The notes under the pieces are model-generated. The model did no database searches and was not told where the DNA came from. It saw nothing but the letters and a program-made list of their open reading frames with translations. This document shows, piece by piece, positions 30,533 to 41,705 of a stretch of 41,845 nucleotides of DNA. The stretch's first letter is position 1. Every line of letters begins with the position of its first letter. A program made the position numbers and the translations under genes. The stretch comes from Guillardia theta CCMP2712. Lineage: Eukaryota > Cryptophyceae > Pyrenomonadales > Geminigeraceae. The DNA lies in NCBI RefSeq assembly GCF_000315625.1, contig NW_005434628.1:110085-151929 (forward strand). The letters run 5' to 3'.

Positions 30533-31814
30533 AGAATGGATGCTTGCGATCCGGTTGCGTGTAGTGCTGGTTCTTGCCAGTTGGTGTAGATTCTTGTTTG
30601 TAATGTAATGAAGTTCAAAACTACCTGATGTTCGAGAACGAAGTGCAAGCCTGAGCGCACCAACGGTGAAGAGAACACGCACTCTACCATTCCAGTACCT
30701 ATGCGCATACTAACAATGATGCCTAGCATTAGTACCGTACCGTATTGGCCCGGCCTGCCCTCTACCGTACCGTACAGTGAGTCCGAGTGATCCTATCAGC
30801 GGTCAGATAGGCTTCACCGTACTGCCACAGCGGTTGACGCGTTACGGCAGAAGATTCTTCTACCGTACGGTCAGCAAGCAACATTGACCGTGCCATGACC
30901 GTCCGACTCAGTGTTGCACCGCGCGGCGCGGCCGCGGTTGGCCGGGCGATCATAGTAGTCTGAGGGTGTGCGAGGACAATAATGAGAGTCGAGGATGTCG
31001 TTTTTGCCCACTTCCACCCTGACGGACGGCCGGGCCCGGCCACCGGGCCCCGCCCCGCCGGTCCGACTCAGTCGGTGGCTCCCAACTTGCAAGCCGGCGG
31101 GCCCGGCTGCCAGTCTCACAGTCCTTCTTTTCTCAAAGTTAAGTTAAAGATCAGTACGAGGACAATCAGGAGAGACGAGGAGGCTTGACCCTGACACTGT
31201 CGCACAGGCCAAACGGCGAGAAGAGAAAAGACAGCGAGAACCAAACTTGAAACCCAATCCTGCCGACTGCAGTGTCCCCCAAACTTAACTGACAGTCAGG
31301 GGAGTCGCGGCCCGCTCCGACTCGGCCGCGTGAAGTGACCGGACTTTCAAGTTGCTGAGTCGGGACTCCGAGGGTTAACTGAAATTCCGTGTCAAGTTTT
31401 GACCTATTGGTGTCACCCGAGGCACGCGAAGCGAGGGAGACTGACGGGGAGGACGAGGAGAATCTTGAGCGTGCGACGAGCGAGGCTGAGCTGGTGACGT
31501 TCATGGCCATGGAGGGAGAGCAACAAGAAGCAGTGACCGTCGGACTGTGCTCGTCCCCATGAACTGACGGGGTCAACAGCCGACGGACCGTCGACCAAGT
31601 GGGTCCACTTGGCAAAGGCCGGGCAGCAGCAGACGTGGAAGCGGGCCCGGGACTAGTTTAGAGAGGACAACTTGTGGGAGAAGCATCCTCTTGTGAGGTT
31701 TCAAGCCTGGGAGGGAGCAATTAGTTGAGTTGTGAAGAATTCTGATCCTGTGCAGCCTTGCATTCATTGCAAGTGGTCCAGAAGCCCTACAACTGAGGAC
31801 GATAGGAAAGAAGA
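30533..31814. other. End of tandem array and unique intergenic DNA
   Basis: No gene is seen. 30533-30842 is the X 3' flank with extra short words inserted relative to units A and B. 30843-31400 is GC-rich with the same word-like character; 31400-31814 leads to the coiled-coil gene. Confidence 0.55.
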
Positions 31815-32696
31815 ATGCACGGGGATACGGAAGACAAGGACAAGCCGCCAAGCAAGGAAGAAGAGCTCCGGGTAGATGTCATGAAGATGAAGGAGGAGGC
31901 AGACTTCTGGAGGCAGTCTGAGAAGGTCAGCCGGCAGTGCCTACGTGCACTACTCAAGGAGAAACTTTTCTTTGGCGTGGAAGGCACGGATGAGGTCCCA
32001 GCGCAGGAGCAAGAGAACGAGCAGGTGAAGGAGTGCCTCGATCTCCTGGATCAGAACGAGAAGCTCTCAGCCGAGCTGAGCGCCATGTCCAACGAAGGCA
32101 AGCTGCTTCGCCTCATCGCGGCAAGGGCTCACCGCCTCCCAGGGAGGCCGGCAGAGGAGCGCAGCAAGGGAGCACAAGGGAAGGAGGACTCGGCAGCAGG
32201 AAAGTCACCAGCATCGAGCTCCCTACACTCGTCGACTGCCAGCGCAGCACGCGGCACATCCAGGAGGCAGGAGGAGGTGGAGCTAGAGATGTGGAACACG
32301 CTGAAGAAGAGCCATGACAGGATGGCGTTGCTCGAGAGCACCATCGAGAGCTTGCAGCAGCGGGCTGACGAGAAGAACTCAAGCTTCTCCTCCAGTCGCG
32401 CCCTGGACTCCAGCCAGAGGTCCTTCTACCCCCTCCTGTTCACGGCCGCCCCCCCACTGGCGGAAGACTCCGAGCTCGCCACTAGGATCAGGAGGTTGGA
32501 GCTGATCGTGCAAAACCTTGAGAAGAACCCGCAGCAGGGGCTGGTGCATGCTCCTGCTCAACCTGCGGGCCTGGTCAACGGGAGTGCCAAGGGGGAGGAC
32601 ACTGGCCTCAGGACGTTGGCAAGCGCGACCAAGAACAAGACGGCGGACCTCGTTGAAAGGATTTTAAGAGTGGAGGAGAGGTTGAGCTCGAGGTGA
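31815..32696 (+). CDS. Coiled-coil protein, 293 aa, function unknown
   Basis: A single open frame runs from ATG 31815 to TGA 32696. Charged heptad-like stretches (residues 14-50, 62-95, 155-180, 222-237) alternate with Ser/Ala-rich linkers (SPASSSLHSSTASAA). There is no signal peptide or membrane segment. A C-terminal helix (ADLVERILRVEERLSS) resembles a short coiled coil. Codon use is GC-rich like the neighbouring genes. I do not recognise a family; a scaffold or cytoskeletal role would be a guess. Confidence 0.65.
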   Translation: MHGDTEDKDKPPSKEEELRVDVMKMKEEADFWRQSEKVSRQCLRALLKEKLFFGVEGTDEVPAQEQENEQVKECLDLLDQNEKLSAELSAMSNEGKLLRLIAARAHRLPGRPAEERSKGAQGKEDSAAGKSPASSSLHSSTASAARGTSRRQEEVELEMWNTLKKSHDRMALLESTIESLQQRADEKNSSFSSSRALDSSQRSFYPLLFTAAPPLAEDSELATRIRRLELIVQNLEKNPQQGLVHAPAQPAGLVNGSAKGEDTGLRTLASATKNKTADLVERILRVEERLSSR

Positions 32697-33115
32697 CGGG
32701 AGGGGGGGATGGGCGAAGGCAAGCTTGATGACAGATAATAAGTTTGACAAGATGAAGTAACGAAGCGTTAGTCTGCCTGCTTGCCTCCTGATCTCCTCTT
32801 CTCCTAACACTGCCGTACGGCTGAAGGTTTTCACAAGTCGTCTTGCCTTCTGTGCGGTGGTTTCGACATCTCGTGAGGAAGGTAACGAGCTCCTACCACA
32901 GGAGATGCGCTGGAAGCATGGTCGATGGGTCGCAAATGCGAATGGTCGCCATGCCTGTGTAAGGTTCTGCATGTCATGTGGAGCCAAAAGACAGAAAGGC
33001 AGATGTGGAGGAGTTTCAGGCAGGGAGGCAAAGGTGAAGATGGGGAAGTAGAGAAGGCGGTAGGGAAGCAACATGCATGTTGGAAAGAGAAATGGAAGCG
33101 ATGAAAGGGAAGTGC
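32697..33115. other. Convergent intergenic region
   Basis: This stretch lies between two convergent genes. No coding or RNA gene is supported. Confidence 0.6.
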
Positions 33116-34752
33116 CTACGGCATGGCAGAGCATGTGACGTACCGAGTCTTCATGAGGGAGGCGAGGGCTATTGGCTTCCAGACATCGCTTCCTATTCCA
33201 CTGTCTGACATCTCCCTGCGGATTCGATCGTTCCTCGATGCTCGGATCTGCTTCTCAGTTTTTGACCTCCCCGTCCTCGTCTGCTCCCTGAGCTGCTTCT
33301 GCGCGAACTGATGTGCGAGCATGGCAACCACATCGACACCTTGGTCAGTCTCATCCAAGATCTCTTCTTGTATCAGCTCCTCTATCACGTCCTCTAGCGT
33401 TACAATCCCCGTGATGCAGCCATCGTCTGATCCCTTCCCCTCCTGCTTCTCACGACACACGAGGGCCAACCTGGAGGTTCCCTTCCTGAAAAGATGGAGG
33501 AGGTCGAAGAGCGGGAGCGACTCTGGAACCCTTCGGATGCCTCTCACTAGTCCCCGCTCCGACCAGGCGACAGAGACGGCGTCGTCGGGATTCACCAGCA
33601 GCAGATCCTTCACCAGCAGCATTCCGATCACGTTCTGGACGTCGTTGTGGTACACGGGGATACGGCTAAAGCCAGTCGCCATGATGTTGCGAAGGGTGGT
33701 TCGATCGAGAGGTGAAGAGGCTTCGATCATGTACACGTCTTTCAACGGCCTCATCGCGTCCTTCGCCTGCTTGCCCGCCATGTCTAACGTCCCGTTAAGA
33801 ATGCGCACTTCGTCCTGCTCGCAACCAAGATCACAGGGAGCAGGGAGGGGGCAGCGGGGCCAAGACAGCATCACCTTAGTCAAAGTCCCGTGCCCGTCCT
33901 CATCCATCAAGTGCTGAGCCGTGAGCTCCTGTCAGGGCATCGCCGGCAGCGTCAGCGCAAGGCAGTGAGCAGGAGGAGGAGGAGAAGGAAGGACGGTTCT
34001 GACCTTCAGTTCTGCTCTCCTGTAGATCATGGCATGATCGTCTCCAAGAACATGGTCCAGCAGCTGCAGAAAACTCGTTCAGACCTCGATCAACGTCACG
34101 CCCGATGAGCCTTCACCTTGCCGATGGGCCATGAAAGAAAGCAGAAGAGGATCATGAGGGTTTGGACGAGGCCCGCAAACTTGGCGCCCAGCATCAGTTT
34201 GTACTTGGTGAACAGCGCCTGCATCCCTCATCACTTCACTTCGTCCCCTCCCTTGGCACGAAGTCGACCTGAGGAATGATCTCCGAGCAGCCCAACACCA
34301 GCGTCACAGAGAGGATGATGGCAAGGTGAGTGTCACAGATCATGTCCATGTAGATCGGGAGAGCCTCTGCTGCCACTGCGTTGCCAAGGAGGAGGGTAAC
34401 CAGAAGGAGGTGCCTTCGAGAGTATCATCCCTCCTGCCTCTGCTCATACACTCCTCCCCAACTCGCACCTGTTCTCAATGAGCGGAGCGATGGCAGCGGC
34501 GTATCGCTTCTCACTAGAAGTTCCGCTCTCCATGATGATGGACAGGTTCATCGGATCGAGGCTCATCAGCGAGATCGTCAGCCCTGACATGATGGCGGCG
34601 AAGAGCACCAAGAAGGCGCATATCCCCACGTACATCCAGAACTCCGCACCACAACCTACCAGCTAGGTCAGGGCCAGAGGGCCACGCACGCATGGCGATC
34701 ACGGACATGGGATGTTGGGGGCCTCGTCGCCCGGCGTCGTGAAGTTCGACAT
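33116..34752 (-). CDS. CNNM/CorC-type protein: DUF21 membrane domain plus CBS pair
   Basis: Exons on the minus strand: 34752-34707, 34655-34469, 34413-34269, 34218-34117, 34063-34004, 33928-33875 and 33814-33116, total 1293 nt, 430 aa; introns are 51, 55, 50, 53, 75 and 60 nt. The N-terminal half is a DUF21 (CNNM transmembrane) domain: MSGLTISLMSLDPMNL, VTLLLGNAVAAEALP, GCSEIIPQ and several hydrophobic spans, ending in the LLDHVLG helix. The C-terminal half is a CBS pair: AMRPLKDVYMIE, FSRIPVYHNDVQNVIG, SRLALVCREK, ITGIVTLEDVIEELI. Members of this family are linked to Mg2+ transport or its regulation (CNNM, yeast Mam3, bacterial CorC), with the CBS pair binding nucleotide. The ATG at 34752 gives a short extracellular N-terminus; an earlier exon is possible. 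Confidence 0.9.
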
Positions 34753-35072
34753 GTCGTACCGCAAGAGCTCACTGCTTCTCTCGATCAACTTCAGCTTCCA
34801 GCCCGCCCAGCAGTGAACCCTTCATTCTCTGAAAAGTCTGACGACCCCAGCAGGGGAAGGGGCGGCCGGGCAGTTAACTTTCAGGGTTGAGAGTCCTCCC
34901 TTTCTCCTGTAGAGGCGCAGGAGAGCAAGCTTCAAATATAGAACAACCTCAAACCACATCATCTTTGCCTCTCTCTGATCTGAACATACAAAGACAAGTC
35001 GTAGGCTTGCCAACCCTACCGACTTGTACATTCTTACACGTGGACATGATCAATTGTCCAATACTTTTCTTG

Positions 35073-35120
<48 letters not shown>

Positions 35121-37071
35121 CACGAGCACTCTACTCTCTTTAGTTTTTCTCCTTTTGGCCCAATTCAAACTAACCTGACACAAGATGGTCGCCGCAGTTT
35201 CTGTGACGCCCTTCCCTCGCATGCAATCTGCTCGTAATCTCATCTTGACTCCTATCATAACTTACGGCTGGTTTTTGCATCCTTGTCCATCTTTTGACCT
35301 TCGGCCTCTACCTCCTCTCCACCTGTCCTCTCCCTTCCGTCTATTTGCAGATTATCATCCCCACAAACACTATCTTCTTGCATCGCCTTGCCTTACATCA
35401 TCTTCCGGGCTGTCATCGACACACTCCTCTGTCCATTATCTCTCTCTTCCTCTCCGTGATACCAGCTGTCTCTCTCCCTTCCCCCTCCCTCTCATTCTTG
35501 TTCAATTCCATTCCTCGCCTTCTGCATTTTCTCGCAGCTACGCCTCGTCGAACCCCCCGAACCCCATCATCCTCATACCCCGTCCTATAACCCACCCTGA
35601 CACCAGTTAGCTGTCCATTCCTTCAAGTACCCCTAAGTAAGACCTTCTAGTACCCCTAAATTTACCATACTTCATGAATTATACCCCTGCATAGACCACC
35701 CCACCCTCAAAATGGAAAGTCCTTGGCAAAGTGAACTGAGAGTCCCGGTGCCGGACCCCGGCCGAAGTTTTTCGGCCCGGACCTTTCGCAGTTGCGGTCG
35801 CGCGCAGACGCCATGCACACCAGATAGCAACAAGTCCCTGGATGGGGTGGTGGGTCATACTGGTGTGTTGTGACAGGGTCCAAGGGGTAGTATTGCTATT
35901 GAAAATTTGTGACTGCAGGGTGGGGTAATCCGTGACAGCACCGGTGGTGGTTCTTAAGACTGTTGGGGTCAGGTTCTTGAAAGGGTCGGTCATTCGATAG
36001 GGGGGTGGGGTGGCACCAGATACCCTCAAAATGTCGGGGTGAAAGCCTGATGAAAGTAGGGGTGGTGTTTTCCCACCAATTAGTTGTTGGGGTGGGGATG
36101 TGTGTGACTTGTAAAGGTAGGGTGATTGAAAAGGTTGAGTTCCTCTCCAGTACTGGGTGGGGTACTTTGCAAGGGTGGGTACTTTCTTAAATGACAGGGG
36201 TGAAGGGATATCGAAAAGGGGGGTAGTTGAAATTGAATCTGTAGGGTGCCATGGGGGCAGGGGTACCTGTGAGGTAGGGTGGGGCGAGAGGGCGGCGCCT
36301 TAGCAAAAGTGATGCTGAGTAGCGAAAAAGCGAGCGAGAGAAGGAGCGGGAGAAGGAGCGGAGGAAGAGCGTTGGAGAAGGGAGGATGAGATTGAGAGGT
36401 GTGAAGTCAAGATGATGGAAAGATCACCGGAGAGCAAAGACAAGAGCAGATAGATGAAGACGAGGAGTGCAGGAGGCAGGAAAGCGTGGGAGAAGGTAAC
36501 AGGGAGCTTGGATCGAGGGAGGAGAGATAGGCGGGATTCGAGATTGACGGACGGACGGACGGAATGATGGATGGATGGACGGATGGAGCTAGGCAGAAGA
36601 CGGGTATATCTGGCTTTGACCGAGGACAAGGAGGGGTGGGGTCAGATCGAGGAGGCTGCATGCGAGTTTTGAGAGTGAGCTTGATGTGGGGCACCAAGAG
36701 GCTCATGGACATGCATGGCCTCGTGATCTTGCTCCCTCGAACGTGTTTCCCTGAAGCATTTCATGTCGGCCTGTCTTTGTCGGATCGGTCATGACAAGTT
36801 CCATGTAACAGTGATCCTGATGTAGTTGGAATCCCTTCATGCTGTCTGGGACTGTCTCCCCATGCTCAATCATGGCGCATCACCAGCTCTACCGATGCCT
36901 GTGATCTGACGTCTTGACGCAGGGTCTCCCTCACGTCAATGGCGATGAACTAAGGGGACCAGTGATTGATGCTTGTAGAAATGCTTCAAGATTCATTTCT
37001 CGGTGACATTCATTGCTGTACAGGTTTTCGTTCTTCCTTGATGAGTTTGCCCTGATCCCTCTTGTTCTAGA
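34753..37071. other. Divergent intergenic region with G/C-tract polarity switch
   Basis: No gene is seen. C runs on the plus strand at about 35620-35715 give way to G runs (GGGGTGG, GGGGT) at about 35820-36290, so G tracts lie upstream of both divergent genes on their coding strands. 36300-36600 is purine-rich with GAGCGA, ACGG and ATGG repeats. Confidence 0.6.
35068..35121. repeat. (CCTG)n tetranucleotide microsatellite
   Basis: About 12-13 uninterrupted CCTG units, upstream of the CNNM-type gene (or in its 5' leader). Confidence 0.95.
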
Positions 37072-39900
37072 ATGAGCGAATCCCACCTACTGATAGCAAA
37101 GGTGAAAGGTTTTCCTTGGTGGCCAGCTAAAGTAAGGCGAGGACAGTATAGCTGGCGAGGTTGGTGATGGATTGGACCAGGTTGCAAATCCTGCGAATCA
37201 GGGGTTCGAAGAAAGGAAGGTGAGATCGGCCTGACTACCCTGCCTGCCGCTGAAGGCTCGTGTTCGCTGCTTGCTGTAGGACGGGAGCAAGACATTCGTT
37301 TACTTCTTCGGGACGAGAAAGTATGCATGGGTCCCTTCAACGTGCGCAGTCCCTTTCTTTGAGAATTTGAACCTGGTAGAGCCCGCTTCCCTTGTTCCAG
37401 TTCGATCAGCAACCTTATCTGTGCCGTCAGATTCTCCGGGGGAAGCTGGATAAGATAGATCAGGTGATGCGTACGGCAAGGCGGAGCAGTCTTGACGTTG
37501 TTGCAGGCACTAGTGGAGCTGCAGCAGCATCTCTCCGAAGGATCCCAAGCAGACCGGGAGAAGTTTGACAAGTTGTTCAGATTTGAGAACGTAAAGCACA
37601 TGCCCCCTGGAGCTGCGAGATGATGCACTGATCGTTGCCCGGATCAGGGAAGTTACCTATACATCGGCCCACCTACATCCTCTGCCACCTCGAACGAGAC
37701 ATCTTCCTTGGTGAGTCTGATGCCAGCTGCTTGTTTCAGCCCTCAAGTCGATCCTTCCATCTTCCTTCTCTCATGCTCTTGATCGGGAGGCTGAGCTCCA
37801 ATCCGCGCGATGTTCAGAATCATTGAGGCAATACCTGCAGGATCGTGGGTCGGATCGAAACTTCAAGAGCGAGGAGAGCGAACGGAAAGGCGTCCAGGCA
37901 GGAGAGATGCAGAAGAACATAGGAGTGAAACGCAAGTCGTCGTCTTCGCCGCCCAGGTCGCATGGCCCTGAGAAATCCTCGAGCAAGCAGGTGTAGCTGT
38001 CAGGTTTCCCTGTCAAAGTGTGACTCTTGCTGTTCCCGAATGCTCAGCCGCAAGGGGACCGGCAATCGAAACAGAAATGGGTGGGGGATCCAACATTTGT
38101 TGACTCTGATGGAAACAAGGTGCTGCGAAATGTTGAGAACGCTCTTCACCTTACTTTGAGCTCCGTAGCATTTCCGCGCTTTCAGCAAGCAAGGAGTTCT
38201 GTTTCAGAAGCTAGACTGTGCTTTTCTCAAGCCAGAGCAAGACCATGACCTGTATGTTGTTCGCATCGATGACATGTGGGAAGAGCCTTCGGGAGATATG
38301 ATGTTCAAAGGCTTTTGGTTCTACAGACACAACGAGGTGGTTGCATGCTGGCTCGATTCAATCCGACTGATTTGTTTCGGCCTGGAATAGGTCAAGAGGG
38401 CTCCTACCAACATGATTGACTCAGAATTGCTGCTTTCTGATTGGGCAGACACCAATCCTATCGAGAGCGTGATGGGCAAGGTGAACCCTCAACCTATCTG
38501 GTGAACCTCCTTTGAAGCTGTCCTCCCTTTCCCTTTTCCCAGGCTGTCATCCTGTTTGCCAAGAACTTATTGCCACGAGAGGCTTGGACGGCCAAAGTGA
38601 ACGGAGGAATCCTGTACGACGGTCGGGAGTACGATCACTTCTGCTGCAGACATCTGGTGGTTAGGAGCAACAAGATCTCCTTCCTAACCGAGAAGAAGCT
38701 GGGGCAAGCCATCGAGGTGAACGGTCACGGAGGGGACGCGGCAGACTCTCAGGGTCAGGAGCAGCCGCATGACTCGCACAAGGTTCCATCCAGCCGAGAA
38801 GCCGAGAGGTCTCGACCGGAGGCCCCTGTGACCCTAAAGCTGAACCCCGAGCACTGGATCCCCAGCGAGCAGTACAAGGCCGAGTGGAACGGAGTTCAGT
38901 TCATCAACCGAGGCAGCGTCCTGACCCGCGACCCATCGCCCATGACGCCCGAGAAGGGAGCGCAGAGGGTGACTGGGCTCGCCATCTCCCCGACCGGCGA
39001 CACCCTGGTGGCCGTCAACCTCCCTGCCTTCCTAGGGATCTGGAAGTTCAAATTCACCGACTCGGCCGGGCTGGACGTGAAGGGGGAGCCGACGTTCGAC
39101 TACGTGCTGCACGTCAACGGCAGGACGCAGGACGAGGAGAGCGCCAAGTGCGAGTTCCTGGCTGTAAGCATGATCCACAACGGAAGCCGTTGCGTGGTGG
39201 GAGGGACGATGGGGCAGATGCGAAGGTTCACCAGCGACCCGGCCACCAAGGACAACTTTGGATTTCTCCGGGTGTATGAGGTCACAACGGGGACAGTCCT
39301 CCAGCATCTGAACCTTTTGGAGCATCCTCCGATCGTCACTATCAAGACAGGATGGACTTACAGCAACGGAGAGAAGGGGCTTGTGTTTGCGCTAGGCAGT
39401 CACAGATACAAGGAGGGGGAGCCGGAGGAGTGTGGCGGAGAGCACGGGAACCCAGCGGATGCGAAGAAGACGAGCACTTGTGTCCTCTCGCAGTTCGTGG
39501 TGAACGCGTATCAGGTGAAGGCGAGAAGTGCGGTCAATATCAGTCGATGATCATGTTGTTGCCCAGGGTGAATTGAAGCATGACAAGCAGGTCGAGGTTG
39601 AGTCGTACCGCTCGATCACGATTGTTTACCCCCCCAGCATGGACATGGCGAAAGAATCCCCTCTCGATGCCGTGCTGGTGGTTGCTTCAGGCAGAGGGTT
39701 TCGCATGTATAATGCCGGGTCGATGGAGGAGATTGGGGTAGTGCCTGGTCTTGTTCTCCTCGATTTGGTTGATTCTGTCTCACAGAGTAGCCTCGAAGAG
39801 TACAACCAGACGTGCTCTGATGTCGTTGCCATCCCCAAGAACGTTCTGGTGTACCCTCTCTCCTCTTTCCTCTCTCCTGCTCCTCCTTCCCCTCCCCCTC

Positions 39901-39931
<31 letters not shown>

Positions 39932-40682
39932 CTCGTGCTGCTCCTGCTCCTGCCTCTCACTTTCTATGCCAGCCTTTGCCTGAGCCAGGACTTGTGGAGG
40001 TTAGCTTCTTCTTGTCATGCGGAGAAGACATCCAGGTATGCCTGCCATCTGTCTGCGCTTGCGTGAGAGGATCGTGAGGGATGCGGAGCTGCTGCCAAGT
40101 TGCATGCGATCCATTGGAACAAGAGCAAAGGCAACAACGACCAGGAGCTCTACGACTCTGTCACCGTTCAGGTGAGGCTCCGACAGCGTGCCCTTCCCTC
40201 TTCTCCCTTCCTTCCTTCCTCTCACTCGCACCCTACTCTCCTTCCCTCCCTCCTCTCCTTCCCTCCCTCCTCTCACTCCCTCCTCTCTCCTCTTTCTTCC
40301 TCTCATTCGCTCCCTCCCAGTTCCTCCGCCTGTACAGGCTGGGAGAGAACATGTACGACAGCTACGCTCCTCTCAGCAACTTCTCGGGCTCCATCTGCTC
40401 CAACGGCAGATACGCCATCCGAGCCGTGGTGGGCCTGAGCTGACTTGACAGCTGCCGCCTCCTGACGGTTGTATCCTTCACCAGAGGCAGCAGGTCTTCG
40501 TCTGGAACCTCGACACTACCCAGCTCACTGCAGTCATCCAGCACGACCTCGGCTACGACTTCAGGTGACGACTAGTTGACGGTCTGGTTGAAAGCCGTTG
40601 ACACCCTCTTGCCAGCTGTCTGCTTTTCCACCCCTCGCAGAAGTGGCTGTTCATGGGGACCGTCGACAAGATGATCGAGTAG
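37072..40682 (+). CDS. PWWP-BAH-WD40 chromatin protein, 17 exons
   Basis: Exons: 37072-37131, 37181-37219, 37280-37375, 37431-37463, 37507-37590, 37648-37710, 37790-37990, 38048-38119, 38190-38336, 38391-38480, 38543-39514, 39567-39848, 39973-40035, 40100-40171, 40321-40428, 40485-40564 and 40616-40682; total 2529 nt, 842 aa. The N-terminus is a PWWP domain (AKVKGFPWWPAK, then VYFFGTRKYAWVP), which reads methylated histone tails with DNA. The middle is a BAH domain (DLYVVRIDDMWEEPSGDM, FWFYRHNE, ELLLSDWADTNPIESVMGK, GILYDGREYDHFCCR). The C-terminal 400 residues have WD40-like blades (TGLAISPTGDTLVAV, FGFLRVYEVTTGTVL, QVFVWNLDTTQL, KWLFMGTVDKMIE). Its place is likely chromatin. The exon 6, 7 and 9 acceptors are the least certain; the rest fit family motifs across the joins. 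Confidence 0.85.
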
Positions 40683-40964
40683 CTCGGCTGCAGCTGGGGA
40701 TGGCGAGGGAGTCTGACAAAGTGTGCAGGTGTTACTTCCAGCCGAAGTCCAGCTCGGCACACTGAGATGACAAGGTGCGGTGACGTCCCCAGCAAGACTG
40801 AGGGCAGGAGCCTCTCGATCCCTGGGCTGGGGCCCAGCACAGTTGGGAAAAAGAACTTTAAAATTTCTATTGTAGTGAAGAAGAGTCGTCAAAAAGGATG
40901 TCAAAGAATAAGGTTGAGGCCCCGGGGGCGGAGGAGGTGCGTGTTACGACTGTGCCAAGGGTGG
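40683..40964. other. Short convergent gap
   Basis: No gene is seen between the PWWP-BAH stop and the stop of the minus-strand gene. Confidence 0.6.
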
Positions 40965-41705
40965 TCAGGTCGACATGTCGCTGATCATGGTGTCATCCTT
41001 CTCGATGTCATCCTGGTCCAAGAGGTCAGCAGGAGGTCAAACGCGTTTGACCACTCGCCTTCTCCTTGTCAATCTTGTGGCGGAGGATGTTGAGCTCTTT
41101 GAAGGCCTGCCTGCTCCTTCGTCACTCTCACACCATCACCAGCAGCTGCTCTCTCCTCCTCCTCTCTTTCCCCCCCCACCGCCCCCTTGGTCTTCGTCCT
41201 CGTCCTCGTCCTCCCTCTCCTCGTCTTTCTCCCTCCCCTCCTCCCTCCTCCTTCATCACCACATTCTTGTCCCCTCCTCTTCCTCTTACTTGTCAGCTCG
41301 AATGTCTCGCGCTGCCTTCTCCTTCTCTCCACTCCCTGTCTTCTTCTCGCTCGACTTCTCCGCCAGCAGCTCCTTTGCCAGGCGCTTGTCCTTGGCTGCC
41401 TCCCCCGTGAGCTTCTTGCTCAGCCTCATCGCCGCGTTGTAGGCAGGGAAGTTCTTCAGCCGCGCGATCGCCTGCTGCTCCTGCGACTTGAGCACGTTGA
41501 GCACGAGCTTCGCTTGCTGCGCCTTCACTTGCAGGGCGGGGAGTCGCGACTCCACTGCCCTGGCGGCCCGGAGGTCGTCGGTGCCCTTGTGGGAGAGCCG
41601 GCGGGACTCGAGCATGGTGTGGACGGCCTTCTCGGTCAGATCCTCGCTCTTCTTCTGCAGCTTCGTCATCTCCTTGCTGCTCATCTTGGAGCCGGTCGCG
41701 TGCGC
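40965..41705 (-). CDS. 3' part of a coiled-coil protein, function unknown
   Basis: Exons on the minus strand: 41705-41290, 41110-41059 and 41012-40965. The last intron (41013-41058, 46 nt) appears to use a GC donor (AAG|GCGAGT). The visible 171 residues are almost entirely charged helix: KLQKKSEDLTEKAVHTMLE, ESRRLSHKGTDDLRAARAV, LNVLKSQEQQAIARL, a Lys/Glu-rich stretch, then FKELNILRHKIDKEK and a short acidic end (DDIEKDDTMISDMST). The helix pattern is loosely like Q-SNARE or microtubule-associated coiled coils, but no family is claimed. The 5' exons lie beyond the window; reading through the 41289 donor would stop at 41286. Confidence 0.65.

Larger units (their letters stand above)
27388..30842. 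repeat. Tandem cassette unit C (GDPD remnant + X)
   Basis: The unit is 3455 bp, shortened by a 1310-bp internal deletion. Its right end is ACGCGTT, followed by unique sequence (ACGGCAG). Confidence 0.88.

Noticed and set aside
36300-36629. Ser/Leu/Pro-rich minus ORF
   Set aside because: It is a low-complexity purine-rich region with no homology signal and no splice context.
37376-37400. Alternative acceptor TTCCAG for PWWP gene exon 4
   Set aside because: It would leave a 25-nt intron, far below the roughly 43-nt minimum seen elsewhere in the window.
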